Source of the DNA: Opisthocomus hoazin
Lineage: Eukaryota > Chordata > Aves > Opisthocomiformes > Opisthocomidae
Direction: 5' to 3'
Assembly (NCBI RefSeq): GCF_030867145.1
Contig: NC_134417.1
Span: 9,401,577-9,465,576 of the forward strand
Length of the DNA: 64,000 bases
Shown: positions 46,001 to 58,332 of the stretch, in pieces
Position numbering within the stretch: position 1 is the first letter of the stretch
Layout of the letters: the number at the start of each line of letters is the position of its first letter
Program-made: the position numbers and the translations under genes
Notes under the pieces: model-generated
What the model was told of the DNA's origin: nothing
The model's input: only the letters and a program-made list of their open reading frames with translations
The model's database searches: none

Positions 46001-48373
46001 AGAGGCAGCTGTCCGGGGTGTTTCCAAGCCCTTTCTCCTCTTCCCCTGTGAGCTGTGCTGCACCATGAGGGTCCGGCGGCTGGGCACTGCCCGTGGTGCC
46101 CGGGAGCCCGCTGCGCGGGGGTCTCACACCGGCCCGGGGAGCCCTGGCGCCGGAGGGAGCGGGCGCAGCGGTGCCGTAGCGCCGCACGGTCATGGCGGTA
46201 TCTGAGCAGCGGAGACAAAAGCACAGCTAGGAACAGTAACACTAATGAGAATTCAGACATCTTTGATGTATTTTCAATCAGTTTCTTCTGACTAAGTAAG
46301 TTTTGCATGTGCTGAGGCCGAAAGGCAGAGGAAGGCAAAGAGCCACTTTGGATCCCACCCTTTCCCCTAGAAGGCAGCTGGAGAGGAAAGGCCACAAGGC
46401 TGGAAAGCACTTCGCACACTTTCCACAGTTGCCGAGACACTGGTCGGCTATTCCCAAGCTGACCATATCGACAGCCACCGAGAGCCCCAGTTTAAAGGGC
46501 CCTCGGGTTGGTAACCTGGCCACTGGGCTCAGTGGGCTTGGCAGGAGGGCTTATTCGATTGCAGCGCTCATCCAGCTCCACGTAAATCTGCTGGCAACAG
46601 TCAGCCCCTCGTCTTGCTCACTTTCATAGCTCTATCTCTGGCAAAGCTTGTGGAGGCACTCCTCCACGGCCCGGACCTCTCCAGGAGGCTGGCTCGGAGC
46701 TGAGGCTACGTTGACCACAGGACCTGTGGAGCATGTGGGCTGTGGTGGCAGCTGCATCTCGTAACTCACACTACACTAATGCCAAGAAGTTGTGTTAGTG
46801 AAGCAGTTTTCCAGCGGACACCAGACGAGGAGGCGGCATATGATACCCAACAGCCTGACCCTGCCAATAACCACACCCAGTTCTAGATAAGTACTTCTCA
46901 CCAAACAACATTTTTGCTCTACTTCCTGCTTCATTCAATCCTCCAGTAGTCCCAAACAGAATAACTGAGGAATACTTAAATTTTTTTTTCCTCTGATAAA
47001 TTCAGGAAGAGAGTGTATTCCTATGTATTGCCCCCTCTCTGGGCTCCCCAGTTCAAGAAAGATGAGGAGCTACTGGAGAGAGTCCAGCAGAGGGCTACAA
47101 GGATGATGAGGGGACTGGAGCATCTCTCCTACAAGGAAAGTCTGAGGGAGCTCGGCTTGTTCAGCCTGAAGAAGAGAAGGCTGCGAGGGGACATTCTAAA
47201 TGCTTATAAATATCTGAAGGGTGGGTGTCAGGAGGATGGGGCCAGACTCTTTTCAGTGGTGCCCAGCGACAGGACAAGGGGCAACGGGCACAGACTGAAG
47301 CATAGGAAGTTCCGTATGAACATGAGGAAGAGCTTCTTCCCTCTGAGGGTGACAGAGCACTGGCCCAGGCTGCCCAGGGAGGTTGTGGAGTCTCCTTCTC
47401 TGGAGATATTCAAGACCCGCCTGGACAAGGTCCTGCACAGCTTGCTGTAGGTGACCCTGCTTCGGCAGGGGGGTTCGACTAGATGACCCACAGAGGTCCC
47501 TTCCAACCCTGAACATTCTGTGATTCTGTGATTCTCTCCTTCAGCCAAAACTAACTGCGTTATCCACAAAAAGAAATTGCACATCTGGCAAGATGTATGC
47601 AACCCATTGCTATTTGCTACTATTTGTAGAGTTTTTCTCAGCTTTTACTAAGGCAAGAGAGGTTACAGCACATAACAAAGATTACAACTACTGGTCCTTT
47701 TCTGTCTGGAGCAGATAGCAGACAGGCATGGGCAAAACCCTATCAAGATAGTCCATGACCACGAAAACTCAAGGCAGTAAGTCAAATTCTGCTTAAACAA
47801 AGATGAACAGAACTCTTTGAGCTGAACTCTTTGCTTGAGCAGCAGCAAAATACTCCACTAAGGTTAGCTTGGGGGCTGCGGGTACCCCCTTAAAAAGATC
47901 ACAGATTTAGACACCTGGTTAATATGGTTTTGGGTGTCGGCACTGCAGAAGACCAGAGGACTTCCATGGAGTTTTTCCAGAGCACTTCCAACCAGACAGA
48001 CAGCTGGCGGCTCATCTCCCATTCCCCACGGACAGGTAACAGCCCGACCCGGAGCTGCTCTGTGGGCAGCGCACACAGATGCCGTGGGCAGCCCTGGCTC
48101 TGTGGTACCTGTCTGCTCCTCTGGTGCGGAAGCAGGACCGGCCACGATGCTTCCATGCAGGGATGCTGGAGAGCCAGCTGGTTCTTCCCCGTCATTGGCA
48201 AGGCTCCTCAGATCACCGTTCCTGCCTCCTCTTGCTGCTCCTCTCTCTGCCGGCACCGTTCTCTGCCCACAGACCTGCAGCTCACCCCTCAGGGCCCTGT
48301 TCTCCCTCTCCAGCTTGTGGATTTGGGAACGCATCTTGCGGATGACCTGTAGGAGGTGTGCGTTTCCCTCCAT
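42941..48373 (-). CDS. Small coiled-coil protein, three exons, 217 aa, CCDC195-like
   Basis: Exons on the minus strand: 48373-48109, 46201-45946 and 43073-42941. They total 654 bases with matching phases (1, then 2). Exon 1 encodes a short coiled coil, residues about 1-33, near [20 protein letters not shown], followed by low-complexity sequence. Exon 2 starts TAMTVRRYG and ends [10 protein letters not shown]. Exon 3 encodes [20 protein letters not shown] and a polar tail. The leucine/charge helix at the N-terminus, the internal TVRRY and the C-terminal [12 protein letters not shown] match a vertebrate family I remember as putative coiled-coil protein CCDC195; the family match is stronger than my memory of the name. 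No signal peptide or membrane segment, so probably intracellular; function unknown. The ATG at 48373 is chosen because the coiled coil starts at once; the open frame runs further up without ATG. The exon 1 donor is the weakest point. Confidence 0.65.
45946..46201 (-). CDS. Coiled-coil gene exon 2
   Basis: Acceptor on the minus strand TTTTGTCTCCGCTGCTCAG, donor GTAGGT. It has 256 bases (2 + 84 codons + 2), open throughout, and is GC-rich in its first half. It encodes TAMTVRRYG, then proline- and glycine-rich sequence, then [10 protein letters not shown]. Confidence 0.65.
47025..47535 (+). mobile_element. CR1 LINE 3' end, plus orientation, in intron 1 of the coiled-coil gene
   Basis: A 5'-truncated copy. 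The frame 47013-47450 encodes the ORF2 C-terminus ([20 protein letters not shown], later [20 protein letters not shown]). The 3' end carries two ATTCTGTG-type terminal units (CATTCTGTGATTCTGTGATT) at about 47514-47533. Relatively young, since the frame is open. Confidence 0.93.
48109..48373 (-). CDS. Coiled-coil gene exon 1
   Basis: Starts [20 protein letters not shown]. The proposed donor is ACAG followed by GTACCA, the one site that leaves phase 1 as exon 2 requires. The open frame actually continues to 47864, so an alternative donor or a retained-intron form is possible. Confidence 0.6.
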
Positions 48374-49237
48374 GGCTCCAAGCCACGCAGCGATGCTCCC
48401 CACTCCCCCACCAAAGCGCCTGCCCTGCAGAGAAGCTCCTAAGCTGGCAGCAGGCAGACCCTGCCCTTAAAAGCCCCTGGAGAACAGGCATCCATCATAT
48501 CCCCCCCCCGCAGGCAGGGCTCAGGCCAGCTCCCACCATCAGGAGGGCTGCACCGAGTTGTCATGTTACTCAGAGAGGGCCCATGATTTATTCATTCAGG
48601 GTCTCGTTTTTCAGAGCAGAGCTGGCCTTTTACACGCTGCACAAATCACTGTCAACACAGTATCACTGCACCATTGGAAAACTCTCCCACCCCCTCGCTT
48701 ACCTCAGGCTTTGGTTTTCTCCAAAAGGACCAAGGAGAATAATCCACCTGGAGCCCATTTCCTTTGGTTTACCCAAAAAGGCCAGCAATCGCCTCCGTGG
48801 CACAGAGGAAACAGTTGCCCTTTGCTGGGCAACACTTCATCTCTCCCTTAACACTGGGTGAATTACTCATTTTTGCTCTTCGCATCTGGAAAAGAATTAA
48901 CAATTTCTCAAAGGAAAATTAAATTTACAAATGAAAGCTGATACGGAGCAAGACCCCCGCTATTAGCAAGGTATGCCAACAGCTGCGATGGACGAGCAGG
49001 TAGACTAGAGGTCTCCCAGAAGGCTGCAGCAGAGCCCACTGCCCCTTCCTGGGCGCCCAGGGAGGATTGCTGGCATGGAGCGCCTGCACCAGCGTCCCAG
49101 GAGTGTAAGGAGAGACATGCCAGGCATGAATCTTGCATTAGAAAGGGAAACACAATCCTCTGCGCTGCTCTCATCGCCCAGTCTCTAAAGCAATCTCTCT
49201 GCTGGCAATGAAATGCATAAACATGCAGAACATCCTT

Positions 49238-49253
49238 CCCCCCCCCCCCCCCC
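49238..49253. repeat. Poly-C run
   Basis: Sixteen consecutive C, seen directly. Such tracts are prone to assembly and sequencing error. Confidence 0.85.
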
Positions 49254-49547
49254 AACTTACTTCAAAATATAAAACTGAGAATGCCAAAAAAACAGCAGGA
49301 AAATATTTTAACATGCGTTTTGCTTTGAGACCATTTAAACACTTCCCACTAGCTCAGCCGTGACTCAGGAGTATCTGAGAAAATAAGAACCTGTCAGCCA
49401 CATGCGCTTCACCGCTTTGCTGCCGGAGGCAGGTGGAAGAAAGGAAAGCTGGTGTGAGATGCTCAAAATGAGGGATAACATGGTTTTGTTTTTTCCAGCG
49501 GGCGTCAGAGGAGGGCTGTCACGAGGAAGCCATCAGATCTTGGGGAG

Positions 49548-49823
49548 GTGTTGCCGCCCAGCACCTACTGGGAAGCTGGGCAGAAACTGCTGGACTTGAG
49601 AGAAAATCAGGGATGCAGCCGAGGAGCTTTGCCCTTGGGCATGTTCCCGTGTGGGTGGTGCTGCCTTCTGGGGAGCAGCATCCTCACACGCCGCTGCATA
49701 CAGATGAAGAGGTGCCTGCACTTCAGCTGCGCTCGCTCCCCACTGACCTACAGCAACACGCCGTGCCCAGAGAGGGTGGGTAGGACTTGCTGTAAGACCT
49801 GCACGAGTGCACGGCCATGCTGA
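49548..49823 (+). other. Cysteine-rich exon-like frame, VWC-like spacing
   Basis: The frame contains PCGWCCLL, then RRCIQMKRCLHFSC, then CPERVGRTCCKTC and a stop. Cysteine order and the final CC-x2-C resemble the end of a von Willebrand factor C (chordin-type) domain, although one early spacing is a residue short. A pyrimidine-rich TTTTTTCCAG acceptor-like site lies upstream at about 49489-49498. No companion exon was established. It may be a lone exon, a decayed one or chance. Confidence 0.25.
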
Positions 49824-52800
49824 TTCTTCCAGCGACACAGGCACAAGGCTGGGGGCCAGGAGCCGTGAGAGTGACAGGCAGCCCTGCTGTCACCTCCCGG
49901 GAACCGCTCCAGAGGCCTCTCTGCGATTCAGGCTGTGCGCCGAGAGGTGAAATGAATTTGAGTTTTCAGGCTGCAAACAAAGTCCACAGCATCCACGGTC
50001 TCTCATGAAGCCACAGCGCAAGGGACAGAGCACATCAGGCCCCGCTGACTTTCCCCTGCCCGCTGTGGGACTGTCGGCAGTCTGGGCTTGATGTGCTGGC
50101 ATTAATCTGGGCCAAGCTCCTGGCGGGTTGCTGTTGTCCTCTCCAGCCCATCTGGATTGCATCAATCAGAAGCATCAGCTTATGCCCAGTTTTTTCCTCC
50201 CCTCCAGAGAAGTGCATCTTTCTGAGGGCATAACGATGTACAAATGGGAAGGAGTGGGCAAAGCTGGGCTCAGAAATGGGCTTGGACCTAGGCTTAAATA
50301 ACAGCACAGGTGGCCCCATGCTGGGGACAATGTGTGGTGAGCAAAACTGCTGGAGTCAAAACACAAATCCACTCCCTTTTGGAGTCATCCAAGGACTCAA
50401 AACATAGCAGTAACCCTCCAGTGTTGGTTTCAAATTTATGTTTCTCTTTCTCCAGCAAGCAGATCAGGTACTGGAGCAGCAACGGCATTCGCATGTAATT
50501 ATAATATTGCTGCTGGGAGGTTTGGATGGGCAGGAGACACTTGCCAGCTCAGCAATTAGCTTACCCCGGCTGCAACTGAAGACATCTGCTCCTCTGATCC
50601 CACGCCTGCTGCTCCACTGGGACCAGGTCAGAGTGGGCATAGACCTTTCATTGTACCAGAGACTTCTGAGGAAACAGCATTTCTCTTGTAACCTCATACT
50701 GCCGCTCCTGCTGCAATTCCCTCCCAGGGATTGATGGGTGCGGGTGTAGATGAATCGGGACTTTTGGATGATGAAAACATGGCAAAGCTGAATTTGCTGC
50801 TGGGCCAGTCAGCACGTTCCCTGTAAACAGACAGATCTCCATGGACACAACCCGGTATTTGTAAATTCGGTGGGGTCCAAGACGTGCGCCTGCGCTGCCG
50901 GACCCACAGGGCTGCTGGCCCAGGGCAGGGCTGGGCAGCTCCCGGTGCTGCCGCCCTGCGAGCTGCAGGTGGGCAACACGCTCGGTGCCTCTTGCTGCGG
51001 CACACTGGCAAGCTGCAGGTTTTGGATGGCCATACATTCAGTGCACCTTCCTGCGCCTACGACAAACACCTATAGCTGTGCAGTTTTTGCTGTGAAACAC
51101 TTCAGCTTCAAGCCACTCAACAGAACGGACAGAGCTTCTCACACCTGAGCGGCTTTGCCAAGCTGTGCTTTGCAGGACATGGCACTGGTTACAGCTGCGT
51201 CCACCTTCAGCCGCATCCAAACCTCGTCCCTAGGAAGAAATACCCAGCCACGGAGGTGGGGTTCCCGGCAGCCCCACAGCGATACCCGTATGCGACTGCC
51301 GGAGCGTGTGCTGGGCTTCAGCGGGCCGCACGGACTGCATACCAAGCAGTGCTGCAACGGAAAACACATCTACAAAACGCAAAAGCCTTGTGGAGAAGCT
51401 TCGTATGAAATTGGGAGGAGCTCGGCTCTTTATCCTCCCGCTGCCTGATATTCTGCAGCTCCCTGCCCGGCACGGCGACACGGGATGCTGGCGCACGTGT
51501 GCGACTGTTGCAGGGGGTCCCTGGGGAAGGGGCTGCGCTGCGAGTGAAGAGGTGCGTTGTGAAAACTGCCATCAGCAGAAAATGACACCTGCGCACCTCC
51601 CGCGGATTGCCGAACAGCTTTTCTAGCTGGCTCGCTTGTCAAATCTGCTCTCTTGCTCCCCTGAAGGTCAGAGACAGAAAAAACCAGACAGGACTCATTG
51701 CTACTCCAGTAAAACTATGGGGCTTTTCTGCAAATCACAAAATTTTGTCCTTAAAAATCCATCAGCAGTAAGTGTCTGGATATTTTCTATGACACACGGC
51801 AGCTAGACCTGTGCCATGCCTCCTGGTGACACAGGAGCCCCCCTGCAAGAAGACCGAGTCTCCCCTCCCGGGGGCTAAACCCAACTGGCAGAGGACAAGT
51901 ACCAGGCTCCAGCTTCCCGTGAACGTGCACAAAAGCAGCGCTGTAACATCCGCACCCTGCACCAGGGCGGCGGGGACCACTGCCCCGAGCCGGGGCTTCC
52001 CCTTCCCACCACACGTGCTGGTCGGAGCGTGGCTGGGCTGCCCCAGGCTTCAGTTCTGGGGAGGAGGAGAGGGAGGCAGAGGACCAAGGCTGAACGTGGT
52101 TGGAAATGGAAGTCTCTTTCTGTTACTACTTAGCAATAAACAAACACCATCCCTTTTTGCCTGGCATCAAAACTCCTCCTAACCCATCCTTGTGATGCTC
52201 TGCTCCCTCTCAGATGCCCCTGCCTGCTCTGCCCCATTGCAGTGCTGGGGAGCAGCAATGCTGCATTGCATCTCCAGCCTCGTTGGGGCACGCTGGAGGA
52301 GAAGCAGAGCAGCCTGCCCACCCCTACGTGTAGCTCACGGGGAAGCCTGGGGGCGAGAGCCGCTCGCAGCTCCATCAGCCCTGCTCCACACCCGAAGCCC
52401 AGCTCTGCACCAGGGCAGGAGTCTCCAGGGAAGGTTTGCTATCAGCAGCCACAATTGTCAGCAACACCGGATTTATTCACCCTAGAAAAACGACCAAGCG
52501 AAAGCGTAAGAGCAGCACCAGTCAGGGTCAATGCCGAATTCTTCTTATTGCACTGCGCAAGAACATTGCTCCAAACCCTTGCTGGATTTCTGACTTTGAC
52601 TTATGCTGCATGCCTCATCGTGGTGCAAAAGAGACAAATTCTCTTCTGAACCTTCTGAATTTCAGAGAGTTTAAAAATTAATAAAAAAGAAATGCTTTTT
52701 AGTGTGTTGATTCTGTTCTGCTGATGCACACTTTTGATCATTTTGCTCTCACTCATCTGAAGGGACTGAATACGTTTAATAGCAAAATTTTATCCCATTT

Positions 52801-53379
52801 TGGCCTTCTTGTTTAATTCTCAGTGGCTGTCCCATTTTAATCAAGAGGTAAATTCATGTTTTTCCCTGTTTTCCATTTTTATTTCTCCACTTTCACAGTT
52901 CTCAAAGCGTAGACATTTAGACATCTAAATTCTCCCCATGCTTTACTTGGCCAGTGTTATTGCTTGAAGCTCCGCAGAAGGTTTGAGATCGATGCTCTAC
53001 TCGAATGCGTTTCCTTCCAAGCACATGAATAACAGCTTGAACGTGGTGGGATAGGCAAAAAAAACCCCACAAAATTCATTTTACTGGAGTAGCAATGAGA
53101 CCTTTTTTGTTTTTTCCTCTCTCTAACCTTTCCTACAGGTGCTGCTCTGCCAGGCCAGGTTGCATCTTGATTTGAATGAATTCCATCTGAAAACGCTCAG
53201 CCACATGAAGAAATGCACCCTTCTTACAATGGAAGGCTTCTGCAGGCAAGGTTTTGCAGCACAAATTGAAAATGTTCTAATAATTGGACCAAACAGCTCA
53301 GCCTCTAAAGTTTGATGATGACCTGTGCGTTTAATGCAATTTCCTAAGGTGGCCTGGCCATGCCCTCCCTGGGGAGAGC

Positions 53380-54150
53380 GCTGCTCTCAGCCCCGTCTGC
53401 CTGACCTGCGTGCCCCCAGGCGAGGGGTGCGTCCCCCCACGGCCACCGCTCCTTCCTCGGCTCAGCCTGGGCTCCTCGCCAGCGCTTCGCCATGGCCAAG
53501 GCCAGCACGGGACCTCGTACTGGTTTCTACAGCATCGCAGCAATCGGCTGTTCCTCACCAGCGAAATCCCTTGCGGGGCTCTCTGGAGTGCCTCCCCCTC
53601 CTCCGAGCTGGCTTCGCTCTGCAGCTGAGCAGAGGAACCTGGAGACCCATTCTGGTACATTTCCACAACTGCAAATGTGAAAAAATTTCCATACTTATTC
53701 TGAAAAGTGCGGATTTTGGCTCCAAGCTGTCGCGCAGTTGAAATCCGCTGTTCCTAAGCCCGTTCTGCAGAGAAGGGCAGGGCAGGCGGCTGCTGGGGCA
53801 CCCGTGTGAGCGGGGTGCCAGTGCTACCATGCCAGCAGGCAGGTGGGTGCCGCTGCGGGATGCCCCCCAGAACAGCAGTCCACCCGCGCGGGGAAGGACA
53901 CCCCTTTTTACCTGCGCAGAAGGCCGAGATGGTGCCCCGAGGCACCCACAGAGCCGCCCCGGCCAAGCCGGGTGCCCTGTGCCGTCCGACACGTCCGCTG
54001 CCCGGGCTGCACCGGCCCCGCCAGCCGCACTGGAGCCGCAGACGTGGGCTCTGCTCTGCACCTGGCACCCACGGGGCACGGGCACAGTCGGCAGCGTTCG
54101 GAGAGGAGCCGAGGAGAGCGGCGAGGGCAGACCCCGTGGAAACAGTCACT
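53380..54150. other. GC-rich patch, possible CpG island
   Basis: About 770 bases are richer in GC and CpG than the flanks. Six or more overlapping frames of 60-176 codons on both strands share no recognisable motif, so none is called as a gene. A promoter of an unseen transcript is possible. Confidence 0.3.
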
Positions 54151-57100
54151 GGCCTCACATGTAGCCAGGCGTGAGAGAAGATAAAGCTGGCTGCTTTTCA
54201 CGTTTGAACAAAATCTTGCCTTATGCTCATGACTAATTAAAAGCTCCCTTTTAACCAGTTCTGAGCAGTGACTTTAGCTCGCGCCCAGTGCAGCAAGGCA
54301 GTTGGGGGCAGCGGCCTTCACAACCTCCCAGAAAGAAAACAAGATGGCAAAAATCAATTAATGTTTAAAGCACTCTCAGGTTTCAGAATCTAATTAAGAT
54401 AACGATGGCACAAGAAAGTTATTCAATTAGTCTGTTTAACAGGTAATCGTTTAACTTGTTAATGCCCACTAAGCATCCTTTTCCTTTTGCCTGACTGTGC
54501 CTTAACCCCCACGAACACAGAAAATCCCCCCCGAGCTTTGGTAACAGAAATCCCCGCTCGCTTCCGTGGCTGCAGGAGCCCAGGCCCTGTGCAACACGCT
54601 GAACCTCTGGCTCGGCGCACGCTGCCCAATAATCTTATTGGCGTTGCTTTTTTGAGTGTTTGAGGTTTGTGAAAGGGGTCTGGCTTCCAGCAGGGGATGC
54701 TCAATACTTTCGAAAACCCAGGCTTAACCTGAACATGGGGAATCGAAACTCCAAGATAACGTGAGTCGCATCCGAAAACTTTGGCTACGGTTTTGGACTG
54801 GGCTGGCAGTGAAGCAAGACCACAGAAGTGTTTCAAAATTTTCAGAAAGCACTTCAGGCCTCCATGTTGCATTTCCAAGCCTCTGGGTCTCTATCCCTTT
54901 AAAAGGATCCTCAAGTTAGTCCGGAATAATCAGATCTGTTCTATGCCAGCTCCCTGCAAGCACAACATATGCTACGGAGTACAAAACCATGCCTCATGCA
55001 AGAAAATCTATATGCTCAGCTGGAGATTTTCGTAACTAGGAGCATGCAACTGGGCCCACAGTTACCTGCACAGAGCTTGCAATAGCTTTGAAATTAAAAC
55101 AAGCTTTCTCTCATGGCAGATAGCCTCATGAATACAGAGCAGCTCCAAGCAGAAAATCCATGCTAAAATTCAAAATAATAATTATTTCCTATTCAGTTTG
55201 CTCAAACAAGACATACCGTATAAAATGTATGTGAGGACATTTGTGTCTATGCAGCCATAAGATATCACACCCGTATGCAATCTGTGCAAACCCATCTAAA
55301 ATGTGACTCAGAACGATAGGGAACACCACGTGGCATTTGCAGGTCATGAAATCATATCACAGGGCAAGTAACACCCCTTGGTGGGCAAGTCACACCCTCA
55401 CAGCTGTTCTCTGACAAAAATGAATGATCATAGCTGACTGAAACAGCATGTGGGGAGCACAGCTTTAAAAGCACACAGAAAATGCATCTTCTGTAAAGCT
55501 GTGGGTAATCGATTGGAAGAAAGGGAAACGTGCATTCCTCTGCTGCTGTTCAGGGGGAGATGTTCATACTGAGAGCTCCAAGGTACTTTGGTGAGTAATT
55601 AAGAACCGCAAGAAGGATGTCAGCAACCTGGACAGGTAAGTCAGTAATTACGATTGCAGTTTTGCAGTACTGAGTTTTCCAAAAACACCTCCACCATGTC
55701 AACTTAACGAAGCGTTACAAGCAACCACACACGTATCCCCTGCAGACTGTGCCTCCTGGCCTGAAGGACGCTTGGCACTCTAACTCCCACCGCACTGGGC
55801 CTCAGGGATGCTCCCAAGGGCAGAGGACATGGGTGGCTGCCCAGGACTGATCCCAAGCCTCGGGTAGGCACAACCTTCCCACAGGGGCAGCAGCACCTCC
55901 TCCTGCAGTGCCGTGAGCCAGAACTGCACGGGTGCCGATGTTTTCGAATCTTCAGGCAATACGGGTGGAAGAGGCTAGCAAGGAGGCTCTCCCAAAGGAG
56001 CTTTTTACCCTTCTGCCTTAAAGTCACTCACGCTCTTTTGGCCTGATAATCTAGACACCGCGACCACCTCCCCCTAGTCCTGCTGGTTTCACTGTGCTTT
56101 TTAGTTTTTCCATCTCCAAATGCTCCAACATGTGCCTGGGAGGTAGGAAAGTTACTTGATATTTTCCATAGCTAATATTTCACCAAGGAACCGTGCTGGA
56201 GTTCTGAAAAGCATAATAATGTTCTCATTTCTTCCCTGAGCTGCCCTGTGAGCCGACAGCTGCCCAGAGCCGCTCTCTTCAAACCACAAAGAAGTGCTGG
56301 AAGGTCCCTGTGCGGGGGAAAGCTGCGGGGCACCTGGGCTGGGGTCCACATGCTCTGCTGCCAGCCGTGAGCCCACCCTGCCACGGGAGCTGCCTGGATT
56401 GCCACCCCATCCCCGCAGGGACGGACTGGTTTCGAGTGTCTGTTCTCCTTCCGATGTGCACGCACTGGGAGGAGGGGCTGGGTTTCGCAGCACTCCTCGC
56501 TGGGGTGAGCATCACCACCCGGGGCTGCTGGCGTGCCCACAGAGGGCACGGCCAGAGGGACCAGCCACATTCAGAGCATTTTAGTCATTTCGAAAGGAAA
56601 GCATCAATTTGGTATTTCCAAAAGTTTTCCCTGCTATTCCCAACTAAAATTATTTATTCTGTTCAGTTTGCATTATCAAATAATTTCAGTTGTGTTTTCC
56701 AGTAAGAAGCATTATACATTTGAAGTACAGGAGCGATTTGATCCAGCCCCAGAGGAGGCAGCGGGAGCAGAGCTGTGTGAATTGCCATGGAGGTTGTAAT
56801 GAGGCAGGAGCTAACGACCCTATGGCCTTGCAATCTGAATGCCCTGGGCTTGGCAGGTGCTGAGCTTGGAAATGGGATTGCCCCAGCGTGGCCGACCTCT
56901 GGGAAGCACTGACCCACCGTCCTTAACTTTGGGCATCTTCACACCTGCATTCAAGCTTTGATCTCCCTGTGAGCCACGTTCTGTCCTGCGCAGGCAGAGG
57001 TGCCGTGCCCGTCGGAGAGCTCACCTGGGGGCAGAAGGCAAGCGGGTGCTCCCCTGCAGAGGAGCTGACCCACGGCAATTTTGGAGCCTGAAAGACTCGC

Positions 57101-57770
57101 ACGCAGGTTTTCTCTGCTGTCGCACCGCATGTACTCCTCGGAGCGGGAGCCGTGCCCTTTCTTGTCAGGTGCCCTTGGGGCACCACAAAAATGAAAAAGC
57201 CCTGAACAAAATAACAAGAAGAGAGTAACAGCCAAGAACATCAGACTTCTGATGACTCTGTTTTGTTTCAGTTGGCTCTTAGGTGTCGGTGTAGCTTGCT
57301 GGCTCCTGCTGTCCCTTCCTGTCCCACGGCAGCAAAGCTCATCAGCTTTTTGATGAGTTTCATCAGGAAAGCTCCAGATTTGGTTGTGGGGTTGAGTGGG
57401 CGATTGCAGCTCCAGCCTCTGCCCACTCAGGTCTGTGGGCAGTCCTGAGAGCCCCAAGCTTCAATAGCTCCTGGTGCTTTCACACCTTCCGTTTGCTCAT
57501 TAGTTTCTGCTGCAATGACGAGTGCTTTCGTTGCTGCTGTCGGCAGCGTTTCCAGCTCCTGCGTCAAAGTGAGTTTGAGGAAATAACGCATCGAAACAGG
57601 CAACACAACCAGACCGCTGATCCCTACACCTGCAGGCAGTGCTACATGGCCCTGCCAGCCATTGTGCTTCCACAGCAACACCATGAGCGTGACTGACACC
57701 TGAGAGCCAAGGCCCCCTGAGCTAACTGTCACCGCACACCCCAGGTGCGCAGAAGCCATCCTGGGACAGG

Positions 57771-57789
57771 CAGCAGCAGCAGCAGCAGC
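57771..57789. repeat. (CAG)n microsatellite
   Basis: Six CAG units plus one base, seen directly, in sequence with no accepted coding frame. Confidence 0.8.
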
Positions 57790-58055
57790 TCATTTGCCCT
57801 CTGCCACGTCCCGGGTGCAGCCGCATCGGGTCCTTTGGCAACCCCTTACTGCGAGGAGGTGAGCTGGAGGAGAAACTCTGCTTGCTCCGCACCGCAGTGT
57901 CCAGAAAGCACAGCGAGGACAGGAGGAGCAGGAAACCTGTGTGGGGCCAATGGGTCTGTGCCAAGTGGTTCCCGCTCCAGCAGCTCATGCGAAAGTGGAG
58001 GGGATACAGCAATGGTGAAGCTGAAGGTCCTTCCTTGTCATGATCCTAGTTCTGT

Positions 58056-58332
58056 ATTACAGAATCGCAGAATGGTAGGGACCTCTGTAGTTCACCTAGT
58101 CCAAGCCCCCTGCCGAAGCAGGGTCACCTACAGCAGGCTGCACAGGACTTTGTCCAGGCGGGTTTCGGGTATCTCCAGAGAAGGAGACTCCACAACCTCC
58201 CTGGGCAGCCTGTTCCAGTGCTCCGTCACCCTCAGAGGGAAGAAGTTCTTCCTCATGTTCAGATGGAACTTCCTGTGCCTCAGTTTGTGCCCATTGCCCC
58301 TTGTCCTGTCCCTGGGCACCACTGAAAAGAAT
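58056..58332 (-). mobile_element. CR1 LINE 3' end, minus orientation
   Basis: Short 5'-truncated copy. The minus strand encodes [20 protein letters not shown] and following residues, then the 3' UTR ending in the CR1 8-mer at about 58058-58073. Very similar to the copy at 35947-36440, so probably the same subfamily. Confidence 0.9.

Larger units (their letters stand above)
48374..58055. other. Mostly non-coding right flank
   Basis: Apart from the cysteine-rich frame and simple repeats, no gene was recognised. GC-rich patches, notably 53380-54150, carry many overlapping frames on both strands, as expected from base composition. Frames near 50.9-51.6 kb are also cysteine- or tryptophan-rich but could not be linked into a gene. 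Confidence 0.45.

Noticed and set aside
45856-46440. 194-codon minus-strand frame with a signal-peptide-like stretch
   Set aside because: The hydrophobic stretch is the pyrimidine-rich acceptor tract of the coiled-coil gene's exon 2 read as protein. The splice-consistent frame is a different one.
47228-47602. Minus-strand frames opposite the CR1 at 47 kb
   Set aside because: Antisense shadow of the CR1 ORF2 C-terminus. The same shadow appears at 35962-36250.
53555-54085. 176-codon minus-strand frame
   Set aside because: One of many overlapping frames in a GC-rich patch, with no motif and no exon structure.
56951-57759. Minus-strand frames with hydrophobic segments
   Set aside because: No recognised family, no secure splice chain, and plus-strand frames are equally open.
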